Assembly: GCA_021776785.1 (NCBI GenBank)
Contig: JAJFFF010000044.1
Coordinates: forward strand, 86,578-150,577
Source: Planctomycetota bacterium
Lineage (GTDB): Bacteria; Planctomycetota; PLA2
Direction of reading: 5' to 3'
DNA: 64,000 bases
The position numbers and the translations under genes were made by a program. Under the pieces are notes generated by a model. It was not told the DNA's origin and did no database searches. It saw only the letters and a program-made list of their open reading frames with translations. Below are positions 53,881 to 62,587 of the stretch, one piece after another. Position 1 is the first letter of the stretch. Each line of letters opens with the position of its first letter.

Positions 53881-54016
53881 AAGACATCCCTTTCGGTTGT
53901 GCTTCCGGAGTTCCAATACGGAAGCGCTACGCAATCGAAGGTCAGGATAGCGACTGCCCCCCACGATGCGCTATGGGGATGGCCAAGAGGTGGCGGATTC
54001 GACCGGGATTGAGCGG

Positions 54017-54820
54017 CTAAGTGGCCGTCGGCCGCCAGATCCAAGGCGTGATCACCGCGAGCTTCTCGAAGCCGCGGCGCACGAGCAACGGAAGGCTCTT
54101 CTCGCTGCAATCCACGGTGAGCCAGCAGAACCCGCGCGCCCGCGCGTCGGCCATTCGGCGCGCAACTAGGTTGGTGTAGATGCCGTGGCGCTGCCACTCG
54201 ACCAACGTAGAGCCACCCCACAAACTCGCGAACGAACTGTCGGCGGGCAAGCGCAACCATCCCGTCGAGACGGGGGCGCCGTCCACCCGCGCGATATAGG
54301 CCTGCAGCGTGTCCGGCGCCGCTCGCTTTTCGGACCGCAACGCTTCGACCAGCCACGCGGCGTGTTCCGCGTCGCCGTTGACTGTCGCGTTGACGGTGCC
54401 GAGTGCATCGAACTCGTCGGGGTCCTCAAGATGGACGATCTCGACTCCGTCAGGCAACGGTCGTACAGAAAAAGAACGCTCCAAGTCGGCAACAACCAAC
54501 GTCTCAATCGGACTCGCGACGAAACCAGCATGCGCCAAGCGATCAGGAAGACAAGCCGGACCATCGTGGTCGTGATACTTCCACTCGAACGCATGACCAA
54601 TCGCGGAGAAGTGAGCAACTTGTGAAGAGATGGCAGCTTCGATCACCGCGACGGCGTCGTTGTCGTCAAACCGCGAATACAAAACACCGTTGTCGTAATC
54701 GTGCGCGCTGGTCCCGGCCATTCGAAAAACAGGACCGTCCCAAGCAAACGTGTGATCTTCAGAGAACTCGCGCATCCGGCAATCGCGGTCGTACTGGGCG
54801 AGGACTTCAGAGTCTCTCAT
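54017..54820 (-). CDS. GNAT-family acetyltransferase
   Basis: 267 residues. The C-terminal half has the GNAT fold: TGWLRLPADSSFASLWGGSTLVEWQRHGIYTNLVARRMADARARG, with the R/QxxGxx acetyl-CoA motif QRHGIY, then CSEKSLPLLVRRGFEKL. The N-terminal half may be a second degenerate GNAT domain. A diverged copy of its first 34 codons is present at 59209-59313. Confidence 0.8.
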   Translation of the reverse strand: MRDSEVLAQYDRDCRMREFSEDHTFAWDGPVFRMAGTSAHDYDNGVLYSRFDDNDAVAVIEAAISSQVAHFSAIGHAFEWKYHDHDGPACLPDRLAHAGFVASPIETLVVADLERSFSVRPLPDGVEIVHLEDPDEFDALGTVNATVNGDAEHAAWLVEALRSEKRAAPDTLQAYIARVDGAPVSTGWLRLPADSSFASLWGGSTLVEWQRHGIYTNLVARRMADARARGFCWLTVDCSEKSLPLLVRRGFEKLAVITPWIWRPTAT

Positions 54821-54916
54821 GTTCCCCGATGATACCGGAGCAGCGATGATCGACCGAGCACAGGAACGTCGCGCTGTTCCGCGGACGCGCGCGACGCTGT
54901 TATGTGACCTCCGCCC

Positions 54917-55567
54917 TTATCGCTCTGAAGTCTTCTTGAGCTCCACCCACTCCCAGCCCTCTCGGCGATCGAAGCGAAGAAAGCGCGGCGAGACGCCCTC
55001 GCTGCTCTCGACCATGACGAGAATGGAGGACTTGCTCGGGATCAACGAGATGTGAGTGGCGCGCGTGACCGCGAGCGTGTCCTCAAACTCCGCGAACGGA
55101 ATGGACCGCTCCGGCCATGTCTTGGGTTTCAGTCCCTCGAACTTCGGAGGAGCAGCGGCGATCGGTTCGCCGGACACAGCGTAGAGGCGGACGCGCAAGC
55201 TCGCACCATTGGATCGAGCCACAGCAACGATCGCCCTCCGTTCCACCCGATCCCAAGTGACGTCGACAGCCCAGGTCCGCTTGAGCGGCGGCTCCGGATC
55301 CTTTTCGTACTCCGCCCACACGACCTTTTTTCCCACGACGCCGTAGTAGACAAAGTCTCCCGGCCAAATGGGCGGCTCCGGCATCGTCAGCACAATGGCG
55401 GGATTCACGGCCGGGCGGGGGCGCTGCCGAAAGAGATCAACGCGCGTTCCTTTAGGAAGGAGCGCGCCACCGATCCGTACCGCCTCATACTGTCGCTTCT
55501 CGCCGCCTTGAACGACCACGACGAATACTGCTGAGGCTAAAACAATGAACAAGCGCTTCATCGGCAA
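54917..55567 (-). CDS. Exported protein of unknown function
   Basis: 216 residues; Met3 (55561) gives the best signal peptide, MKRLFIVLASAVFVVVVQGG. The mature part is beta-rich with WAVDVTWDRVERRAIVAVARSN and ILVMVESSEGVSPRFLRFDRREGWEWVEL, possibly a small beta-propeller or sandwich. Not recognised. It begins two bases after the frameshifted gene upstream and is the last member of a minus-strand operon of exported unknowns. Confidence 0.65.
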   Translation of the reverse strand: MPMKRLFIVLASAVFVVVVQGGEKRQYEAVRIGGALLPKGTRVDLFRQRPRPAVNPAIVLTMPEPPIWPGDFVYYGVVGKKVVWAEYEKDPEPPLKRTWAVDVTWDRVERRAIVAVARSNGASLRVRLYAVSGEPIAAAPPKFEGLKPKTWPERSIPFAEFEDTLAVTRATHISLIPSKSSILVMVESSEGVSPRFLRFDRREGWEWVELKKTSER

Positions 55568-55569
55568 TC

Positions 55570-56005
55570 CTATTCCGCATTCGGGGAGTGCGCGTACTCC
55601 AGCTCGAGAGGAGATGCTCCTTCGAGATCGGAACGGGGAACCTCGTGGTCCTTGTCGCTGTTCTCGATCACGATTGCGCCGTTTTGGTCGCGAACCCGCA
55701 TGTTACCCCGAGATTGATAGCGACGTCGTCTTGTGCGAGCACCACGCCGGTGGCCCGAACTCCGATCCCGCCAATGTTGATGTGGTCGCAAAAGCGGTGT
55801 TTGTGAAGCGATCGTTTGCCGGGCCATTCCCGCCCTGCTTCGGGCGAAGCTGCCATACTTCGGAGTCGCCGATCCCGATCGCGTCGAGCGCCTCGTGCAT
55901 CAATCGCGCGAAGGCATCGCAGATTCCCTTCACCTCGCCGACGCAAGCGCCGGACCGGGAGCGGGACCTGGTCCCGCGTTTGGTGGGATCCTGGGCGCTC
56001 TTCAC
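55570..56005 (-). pseudogene. Frameshifted gene of unknown function
   Basis: A GTG at 56005 with a GGAGAGAGGG site opens a frame (GEVKGICDAFARLMHEALDAIGIGDS) that continues in a second frame (INIGGIGVRATGVVLAQDD, DVAINLG) and then a third (NMRVRDQNGAIVIENSDKDH) to a stop at 55570. Two one-base deletions account for both shifts; the second falls at a GGGG run near 55700. Either a decaying gene or sequencing indels. A GGGACC palindrome sits inside the 5' part (55961-55977). Confidence 0.55.
55961..55977. repeat. Isolated GCGGGACC palindrome
   Basis: GCGGGACC-T-GGTCCCGC, an 8 bp perfect palindrome identical in core to the terminal units of elements C and D, here alone within the 5' part of a degraded gene. 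It may mark a solo insertion or a remnant. Confidence 0.6.
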
Positions 56006-56076
56006 AGCCCTCTCTCCCGCTTATGACATTCTCCTGTCGTCTTTTCGGGCGACCGCTCGAGCGGGCTGCACGCCGC

Positions 56077-58269
56077 CTACTTCCCGAGCACCGGCACGGC
56101 AACCTTGATCGTCTTGTGCGTTCCGGTTGCATTTACCGAAACCGGACGCTCGGGTCCGATGCGCCGATCGAGGTGGACGGCATATCGCGCCGCCTCGACG
56201 ACGAAAACAACTTCACCGTCTTCGTTCGTCAATCCGGACGCGACCCATCGCGGCTCGCTCTCGTCGCCCTTCGCTCGCCATAGGTGAACGAGTACATTCG
56301 CCTGTCGCAGGCGACCGTTGCCGATTTGGACCTGTGCACGAATCTCACGCGCGCGGCCGGGTTCGATTGCCGACGGAACCGCGATCGTCACGACACCTGG
56401 CCCTCGCGGAAGTTCCGCTCGGATCGCTGGCGGTCCGAACTTGATCGGGTCGGACGATTGCCAGCGCGTGCTTCCTGGGGCGACCGGCTTCAGGGGAAGT
56501 CGATCACGAAACGAGCGACGCACACGCAAAGTTCGATGCGTGCGCCGAACAAATACATGGCCATACGCATCCGGAATCCAAAAAACCGCGCGCCGCCCGT
56601 CGATCCCGGACAGAAAGCCCGTACTGTCACGCGCGGCATCCTTCAGCTCATCTTCTGTGGAGGGCCAGTCGGCGGCAGGGACTGCGGCAGTCGCGGGCCA
56701 TACGTAGAGTTTGTCCCGCGTCGTGCCATGGCTAAGCTCCGGGGGAAGCCTGAGCTCCAGCGTCACGACTCGTCCGCCGGGAACCTCGAAAACAATCGGT
56801 TCGGCTTCACGCCCCTGAATCGTCGCGAAAGTCTCGAACGCCAGTGCTGGCGCAATGTTCGCGCGAACGAGGTAGCGACCCGGTCGAGCGAAACGACGAG
56901 TTAACACGCCGTCGCCCCAGGTGGGCCAGACCGGATTCTCCCGTTCGTGAATGAACTGGGCAGGTGGCGGATCCATGAGTGCGATGCGATCTTGAACTGA
57001 TCGCGCATCGCAGTTTCCAAACGTAACGATCTCGGTGGTTCCGGGGCCAGCACCAATCGTACCGTCCCCTCGGACCGGAAACGCTTCCAACGACGTCACT
57101 ACATCATGCGGCAAAGTGCTGCCGTCTTTCGTCTCGAATCGCACGCGCAGCTCGTGAAGCGGCTCAAGCGCAATTTCACAGCGCGTGGGGCCGGAGGAAC
57201 TTCGATCCCATACCAACGTCGCCGGTAAGAACCCGCGGGCCGCGATTCCGCCGATCATGGGCTGCGGACCCGGAGAGACGGTAAACGAGATGACGCCGGC
57301 GGCGTCGGATCGATAATGGACAAGGCTATCGCCAACCGCGGATGTCAGATATCGCTGCATCCCATCATCAACTTCAAGCCTCAACACCGCGCCACGAATC
57401 GGGTTCCCGTTCGCATCGGCGACGCGAAGTTGAACGCGGTGCTCTCCTTCGGCAACCACAACATCGCCGAGGACGATACGCCGGGACTTGTCGACGGATC
57501 CTGCTTTGCCCGACCCAAAGAGTCCTTCCGGCTTCCGGGCCCATGCTACGGCGTGGTGCGCGGGAATCTCGAGTCGCGCGTGCCCGCGTTCGTCTGTGTT
57601 CACCTCGAACCAGGAACTAAGGAGCGCACGCCCATCCCATGGGGAAACGTCCGGCCCGGCACGCAAAGCAAAGCGGACGATCGCATGAGGAACCACACGC
57701 CTGTCGACGGTGACCGCACGCGCCGTGATCTCCGTCGTTGCGGTTAGACGCAACCCGATCCATAAAGGTCGATGCAATTCGTGAAACGAGATGCAGTATG
57801 GCGGAGACGCAGCGCCGGTGTCCGATCGAGCGACGACGCGGACCGTCTCACTGTGCAGCTTGCGCCAATCAACGCGCCCATCGAAAGCGCGGGCCCTGAT
57901 CGGCCAGTGGTCGGACCATATCGGCTGCGCAATCCTCAACTCGAACGAACCGTCGTCTTGGGTTTTGGACTCCGCCAATTCTATTACGCGACGGGCCGCG
58001 GACGTTACCTGGACGCTTGCGCCGGATGCCAGTTTTCCTTCTTCGTTGAACACGTGCCCACGCAACACAATGTAGGAATTCTTGCTGGGGACACTCCGCG
58101 TCACATCACCAACATTCGGGAGGCTCCGCCGATCGCCGAACGCTCCATCCGATTCCGCGCGTCGCTCGTGGTGTCGCGTTCGACCAGAATCGGAGTCGCC
58201 CATCCACCACCAAAGGACGCAGCCCCCGACAATGAGAATCGCTCCGAGCCTGACCGAACGCCTATTCAC
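56077..58269 (-). CDS. Membrane-anchored protein with carboxypeptidase-regulatory-like domains
   Basis: 730 residues. One N-terminal helix (LGAILIVGGCVLWWWMG) anchors it. The rest consists of immunoglobulin-like beta domains: ILRGHVFNEEGKLASGASVQVT with DDGSFELRI (carboxypeptidase regulatory-like, about 68-125), NTDERGHARLEIPAHHAVAW, RVADANGNPIRGAVLRLEV and GLTNEDGEVVFVVEAARYAV near the C-terminus. Exported or surface-facing scaffold of unknown role. Second intact member of the operon at 54917-59189. Confidence 0.78.
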   Translation of the reverse strand: MNRRSVRLGAILIVGGCVLWWWMGDSDSGRTRHHERRAESDGAFGDRRSLPNVGDVTRSVPSKNSYIVLRGHVFNEEGKLASGASVQVTSAARRVIELAESKTQDDGSFELRIAQPIWSDHWPIRARAFDGRVDWRKLHSETVRVVARSDTGAASPPYCISFHELHRPLWIGLRLTATTEITARAVTVDRRVVPHAIVRFALRAGPDVSPWDGRALLSSWFEVNTDERGHARLEIPAHHAVAWARKPEGLFGSGKAGSVDKSRRIVLGDVVVAEGEHRVQLRVADANGNPIRGAVLRLEVDDGMQRYLTSAVGDSLVHYRSDAAGVISFTVSPGPQPMIGGIAARGFLPATLVWDRSSSGPTRCEIALEPLHELRVRFETKDGSTLPHDVVTSLEAFPVRGDGTIGAGPGTTEIVTFGNCDARSVQDRIALMDPPPAQFIHERENPVWPTWGDGVLTRRFARPGRYLVRANIAPALAFETFATIQGREAEPIVFEVPGGRVVTLELRLPPELSHGTTRDKLYVWPATAAVPAADWPSTEDELKDAARDSTGFLSGIDGRRAVFWIPDAYGHVFVRRTHRTLRVRRSFRDRLPLKPVAPGSTRWQSSDPIKFGPPAIRAELPRGPGVVTIAVPSAIEPGRAREIRAQVQIGNGRLRQANVLVHLWRAKGDESEPRWVASGLTNEDGEVVFVVEAARYAVHLDRRIGPERPVSVNATGTHKTIKVAVPVLGK

Positions 58270-58302
58270 CCTACCTCCATCAACGCTACGAGCTGGTTCA
58301 GT

Positions 58303-58979
58303 CTAGTCCAAATCGAAGTCCACCCCTGCTCCGTCGGATGTCAATTCAGACAACGCTGTATAGGTCACGACCTCTTCCCATTGTTGTACACACGCATTAT
58401 CAATGGTAGCGGACACAACGACCTTCCACTTGAAAACTATGCGAATGTGGGTGTCGGCCGGCCCGGCGGGAAGTGCCGTGGCGTGTCGTGTCTCACCATT
58501 GCTCCCTGACCCGTTTGGATTCGGACCGTGACCGCCGTTCTGGGAGGCATAGGTCGAAGGTGAGTTGTGATGTTCGTCCGAAAAGCCACCTCCGAGCGCG
58601 CTCCAAGTTCCTGTGGCGTTGTCGTGAATATCGATGCCGACGCCGCGATCTTGATACACAACGTTAGGCGTCCACCACCAGGAAGGGTGCGCACAAAGCC
58701 CCGAATCAAGACCGGCCCCTGAAACCAGTGTCGAATGATGTCGTCTTCGCTAAGACCAAACTCGGCGAGGGCCCCGCTTTCTTTCTTGGCGTCCGTGCCC
58801 GTCCCGGTCGACAAAACCGGCGCGCCTTGCCCGTCCCCACGAGCGCGAGTAGCCGCGTTCGAGGGCCTTCTCGAATCTGTACCCGCACGCGACTCCGCTT
58901 TTGTTCGGCTCCAAGGTCCGATCAAGGCGACCACGCTTAGAATGAGCGCCAGCGAGGCATACGCTATCTTTCGGTTCAT
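58303..58979 (-). pseudogene. Exported protein gene with one frameshift
   Basis: The N-terminal part starts at 58979 (signal peptide MNRKIAYASLALILSVVALI) and continues to about SEDDIIRHWFQGP. The natural continuation, TPNVVYQDRGVGIDIHDNAT through VVSATIDNACVQQWEEVVTY to the stop at 58303, is in another frame. One missing base between about 58665 and 58730 explains it. The alternative in-frame end at 58437 is Pro/Arg-rich and unnatural. Function unknown. Only 33 bp separate it from the next gene. Confidence 0.6.
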
Positions 58980-58988
58980 AGGCGTCCG

Positions 58989-59189
58989 CTAGGTCGGCGT
59001 AGGCGATTCGTTGCAGTCCGGAGTAATGGTCCGTACTCCATTTTCGCCGGGCAGAGAGACAGAAGCCTCGCAAACATTTCCCACCGGGCAACCGGGAGTG
59101 CCGCAATCGCCGGTCGTTCCCCATCCGCGAGTAAGCGGGGCCGGCGGAAATTTTTCGCCCTTCTTAATCGCCACGACGTTTCGTGACAT
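58989..59189 (-). CDS. Small cysteine-containing protein of unknown function
   Basis: 66 residues with four cysteines (29, 34, 40 and 59) in a Gly/Pro-rich C-terminal half (DCGTPGCPVGNVC). No signal peptide is seen. It ends nine bases before the next gene of the minus-strand operon, which supports its reality. It starts 19 bp after a truncated acetyltransferase fragment. The ribosome site is weak. Confidence 0.5.
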   Translation of the reverse strand: MSRNVVAIKKGEKFPPAPLTRGWGTTGDCGTPGCPVGNVCEASVSLPGENGVRTITPDCNESPTPT

Positions 59190-59208
59190 TGGCACTGTCT
59201 GGTGCCGG

Positions 59209-59313
59209 TCATCCGAACACCGGGCCGTCCCAAACAAACTCGTGATCCGCAGAAAACTCCCGCATCCGACATTCACGGTCGTAGTGGGCGAGGACTTCGG
59301 CGGCGCCGCTCAT
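59209..59313 (-). pseudogene. 5' fragment of a GNAT acetyltransferase gene
   Basis: Encodes 34 residues, of which EVLA-YDR-CRMREFS-DH-F-WDGPVF matches the N-terminus of the acetyltransferase at 54017-54820 (23 of 28 positions), then ends at a TGA. The remaining 230 codons are absent. A truncated paralogue left by duplication or deletion. Confidence 0.75.
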
Positions 59314-59400
59314 CACACCGATAGTACGGGACACGTCGCGCCGATTGGCGACTTTCGAAGCCTCAGCGTCGGATCGCTTCGGTCGGGTAGTCTGGGAACC

Positions 59401-59859
59401 GTGGACTTAGATGGCATCGCTGCGCGCGAGTTGTATGACCTTCTTGACGGCGTGTCGGTCGGGGCAGCGTTTACCGTCGGTCCCAGCGACGACCTCTGGT
59501 CTTCGTTGGAGCGCTTGTTTCCGATTCTGCTCTCGCCTGTCTATCCGGTCTGGAAGAGCGAGAGCCTTGACGGGTTTTATCTCGCGCTTGCGCAAAAAAC
59601 CGATGCGACGTCCGCTCGCTTGGTCGGAACGTGCATTTTGATCAGCGATCAAACCGTCACACCGTTCTGCGCGGAGTTGGCAATCTCGCCGACCGCCGAT
59701 TCCATCGCTTCGTACCGGATCCTGCTTGGCGAGAGCGGTGGCGGAGCACTCGGCATCTCAGGGCCACCGTGCCACTCGTTCGCCGCCCACAAACTTCTCG
59801 CGGGTATCGTCGCTCGGATCGACGACGTGGACTGGGCGTTCGCGGTCGCGAGCGGCTAG
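59401..59859 (+). CDS. Hypothetical protein
   Basis: 152 residues from the GTG at 59401; the open frame extends upstream through the acetyltransferase fragment region but that part is antisense to other sequence. MDLDGIAARELYDLLDGVSVGAAFTVGPSDDLWSSLERLF and a C-terminal HKLLAGIVARIDDVDWAFAVASG suggest a small soluble alpha/beta protein. Not recognised. It converges on the GINT1-like gene with a 13 bp gap. Confidence 0.55.
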   Translation: MDLDGIAARELYDLLDGVSVGAAFTVGPSDDLWSSLERLFPILLSPVYPVWKSESLDGFYLALAQKTDATSARLVGTCILISDQTVTPFCAELAISPTADSIASYRILLGESGGGALGISGPPCHSFAAHKLLAGIVARIDDVDWAFAVASG

Positions 59860-59872
59860 ATCTGATCCGGAA

Positions 59873-61354
59873 CTAGCGTCGTCGGCGCAACAAGTCAACG
59901 ACCCCAAACGCGCGATGGAAGTTGAGCGTGTGTGTTCGCTTTGCGCTCGCTGTCTCTGCTCGGAACTCGGCTACTCTTGTTTCGTCGTAGTTTGTTTTCG
60001 TCAGCGTGTCGATTCTTTGGATGACGGTGCTTGTTCCGTAATCGGGTGTGCAGTTTTGGGCTGGGCGGTACAGCACTCCGTCTTTTTCGATGATCTTTCC
60101 GGCCGGTCTTGCTCCGCGGCAGTCGCTTACGATCGGGTTGCTTGGGTGAGCTTGCCACGGACCCATCGGGCTGTCGGCGTAATACAGATTTAACTCGTCC
60201 CAATTCCACAGGCTTCCCGGCGCCGCCACGTTTGCAAACATCCACCACGTTCCGTCTTGTTCGTGTAGCGTTGTGTCCACCGCGTTGACGCCGTCCATGA
60301 GCACTTTGTGCTCGACCCACTCGTTCGGGAACTTCGCGCACTTATAGATCGAGACCTTTTTCGCGGCCGAGCTCTCCGGAATCATCCACAGTTCGCCGTC
60401 GTGCTCGAAGATAAATGGGTACGACAGGTGATAGCCCGTGTCGAGCACGGTCTGTTTCGACAACACTTTGTTGCTTTCGTCGACTTCGAGCACGGCCAAG
60501 TACCCGCGCTCGGTCTTGTAAGGCAACACTTCGATGTAGATCCAATGCGTGCCGTCGCGCTCGATCACGAACGGATCGGCCCAAAACTCCTCGCGCGGCG
60601 GCTCGAGCTTCGCTTCCATCTTCAGCTCGTCCCACGCGACGTTTGCGTTACGGGTGACCCCCAAGTACCACTGCGGAGCGCCGCGCCAGTGGTCGATCTT
60701 CGACATCGCATAGCGCCAAGCGTGCCGCACAAGGTGTCCCGCCGTCGTCAGCGATCCCGGGTAGCCACGACTGTTCGCCGCGCGTTGGGGCCGCGGCTCG
60801 GGCTTGCCGGCTCGCGCCAACTCGCGCAGCACGCGCCCCGGAAACTGCGCCGTCTTGCACAACACGTTGTGCCGCGCACGCTGCACGGCGACGTTGTCGA
60901 TCGGCGCCCACGACTCGTAAAGCACCGTCTTGTCGCGCACGTTTTCTAGCGCGCTGTAGATCGTCAAGTCGCGCCGCATCGTTTCCCAGTACGCGATCGG
61001 CTCGTCGCCTTCGCCGAAACGAAACGCCCACACGCCATGGCGCGCGGCGAGATCGTCCGGAACTGTCGTCGCGCGCAACCACAGCGCGACATCAAGCTGC
61101 TCCGGCTCAGCCTGCGCCGTTTCCGGCGCCGTTAGCTGCACCGGCTCCAACGCGTCTTCTTTGGGCGCGAACAAGCGGCGGTCGAGGCGGTCGTAAAACC
61201 GATACAGCCAACCGCCCCGCAGCTTCGTTTCGCGTTCGTCACCCACGTGCAAGCTGACATCGAGCGCTTCATCCTTAAGCAGATCCCACACGACTCGCGC
61301 GTGCCAGCGCGGGACCGTCAGCGAATCGAGGAAGATGCCGACGCGTACGCTCAC
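59873..61354 (-). CDS. GINT1-like domain protein (glycoside-processing beta-propeller)
   Basis: 493 residues. The N-terminal region (VRVGIFLDSLTVPRWHARVVWDLL, ALWLRATTVPDDL) is typical of bacterial proteins that carry the domain of glucosamine inositolphosphorylceramide transferase 1. The C-terminal part is a five-bladed propeller of GH43-like type: EEFWADPFVIERDGTHWIYIE, HLSYPFIFEHDGELWMIPE, VDTTLHEQDGTWWMFA, GARPAGKIIEKDGVLYRPAQ. Such proteins recur in exopolysaccharide loci, often near exosortase-A-type genes. Four bases separate it from the glycosyltransferase gene. Confidence 0.82.
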   Translation of the reverse strand: MSVRVGIFLDSLTVPRWHARVVWDLLKDEALDVSLHVGDERETKLRGGWLYRFYDRLDRRLFAPKEDALEPVQLTAPETAQAEPEQLDVALWLRATTVPDDLAARHGVWAFRFGEGDEPIAYWETMRRDLTIYSALENVRDKTVLYESWAPIDNVAVQRARHNVLCKTAQFPGRVLRELARAGKPEPRPQRAANSRGYPGSLTTAGHLVRHAWRYAMSKIDHWRGAPQWYLGVTRNANVAWDELKMEAKLEPPREEFWADPFVIERDGTHWIYIEVLPYKTERGYLAVLEVDESNKVLSKQTVLDTGYHLSYPFIFEHDGELWMIPESSAAKKVSIYKCAKFPNEWVEHKVLMDGVNAVDTTLHEQDGTWWMFANVAAPGSLWNWDELNLYYADSPMGPWQAHPSNPIVSDCRGARPAGKIIEKDGVLYRPAQNCTPDYGTSTVIQRIDTLTKTNYDETRVAEFRAETASAKRTHTLNFHRAFGVVDLLRRRR

Positions 61355-61357
61355 GGA

Positions 61358-62587
61358 CTAACTCGTGATCTCGTCGAGTAGCTGGGCGAGACGACCGCTG
61401 CGCGCGGCGCGGCTGTGCGATGCGACGACGGCATCCGTCGGAATCTGCGCACGCCCCTGCTTCACGTCCTCGATGAACTGTCCGAGCATCTTGCGAATCG
61501 CTTCGCGATCATCAAGCGGCGCGATCGTGTTGAGGCCAGCATCGCGCACGACACCCGCCGTGTCCCCCGCCGGATCCGTAAGCGCCAACACAGGTCGGCG
61601 CGCGCGCACGTACTCGTACACTTTCGCGGGAATCTGATGGTTGCAGTTGCTCGCCTGGAACAACAACAGACCGTCCGCCGAGAGCATCTCGCCGAGCGCC
61701 TCGCGGTACGGCGCGGACGGCGCCAACTCCACGATGCCGCCGATTCCAAACTCGTCGATCAACCGGCGATGATGGTCGTCGTGGCCGGTTGCACGCAACA
61801 CGACGCGCAACGTCTTGCGGTTCACGATGCCGGCCTCCTGCAGATCGCAAAGCGCGCCATAAAACGCAGTCGGATCGCGCTCGCTCGGATACAAGATCCC
61901 GGCGTGCACAAAACGGAGCGGCGTTTCCGTTCGCTCCTTCGCGACCGCCCCCTGAAACGAACGCTCGTCGTAGCCGTTCTCGATGACCGCCCACCGGTCA
62001 GCGGGAACATCCGGATAACGCGCCGCGTACATCTGTGCCGCGCCCGGCGCCGTGAAGACGACTTTGTTCGCCCCGTGCGCGAGTCGCGTCTCGATGTCTA
62101 AGAACGCGGCGCGACGTTGCGCCATCGGCGGGTAGCTTTCATCGGTCATGGAGTCGCGCAAATCGGCGATCCACGGCAGGCCGGTCTTCTCGTGCAGCTT
62201 GAGCGCGATCTTTTGCGCCGTCGCAATCGGATAGGTCGACCAAATCGCGGCCGGCTTGTGCTCTTCGATCAGCTTGAGTCCGTTCGGCACGCCGCGCCAC
62301 GCCCAACTCGCCCAACGATCCGGCAAGGCGGTGCGCAACATGTGACGCCCGCCGATGGCCAAGTGACGGGCCGCATCGAGCGCGAACGCCCGATGCACGA
62401 TCATGCCGTCCGGAACATCGCCCATCTGATCGTTCGCCGTCGCGGTGTACGCGCGCGGGTTCACTGTCAGAAGAATCGGTTCCCAACCGTGTTCGCGGAG
62501 ATGCCGCGAGAACGCCAGCGTCCGATGCACGCCGCTGCTGCCGCGCACCGGCGGATAGTGGTACGCGATCATCAAGACGCGCTTCAT
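61358..62587 (-). CDS. Glycosyltransferase family 4-like (GT-B)
   Basis: 409 residues from the ATG at 62587, which overlaps the decarboxylase stop by 4 bp. The N-terminus KRVLMIAYHYPPVRGSSGVHRTLAFSRHLREHGWEP is the classic GT4 start. The donor-binding C-terminal domain includes PLRFVHAGILYPSERDP and LLLFQASNCNHQIPAKVYEYVRARRPVLAL, with the acidic Glu of the E-x7-E region in part (KVYEYVRA). It would add a sugar to a lipid-linked or polymer intermediate; donor and acceptor are unknown. Confidence 0.9.
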   Translation of the reverse strand: MKRVLMIAYHYPPVRGSSGVHRTLAFSRHLREHGWEPILLTVNPRAYTATANDQMGDVPDGMIVHRAFALDAARHLAIGGRHMLRTALPDRWASWAWRGVPNGLKLIEEHKPAAIWSTYPIATAQKIALKLHEKTGLPWIADLRDSMTDESYPPMAQRRAAFLDIETRLAHGANKVVFTAPGAAQMYAARYPDVPADRWAVIENGYDERSFQGAVAKERTETPLRFVHAGILYPSERDPTAFYGALCDLQEAGIVNRKTLRVVLRATGHDDHHRRLIDEFGIGGIVELAPSAPYREALGEMLSADGLLLFQASNCNHQIPAKVYEYVRARRPVLALTDPAGDTAGVVRDAGLNTIAPLDDREAIRKMLGQFIEDVKQGRAQIPTDAVVASHSRAARSGRLAQLLDEITS

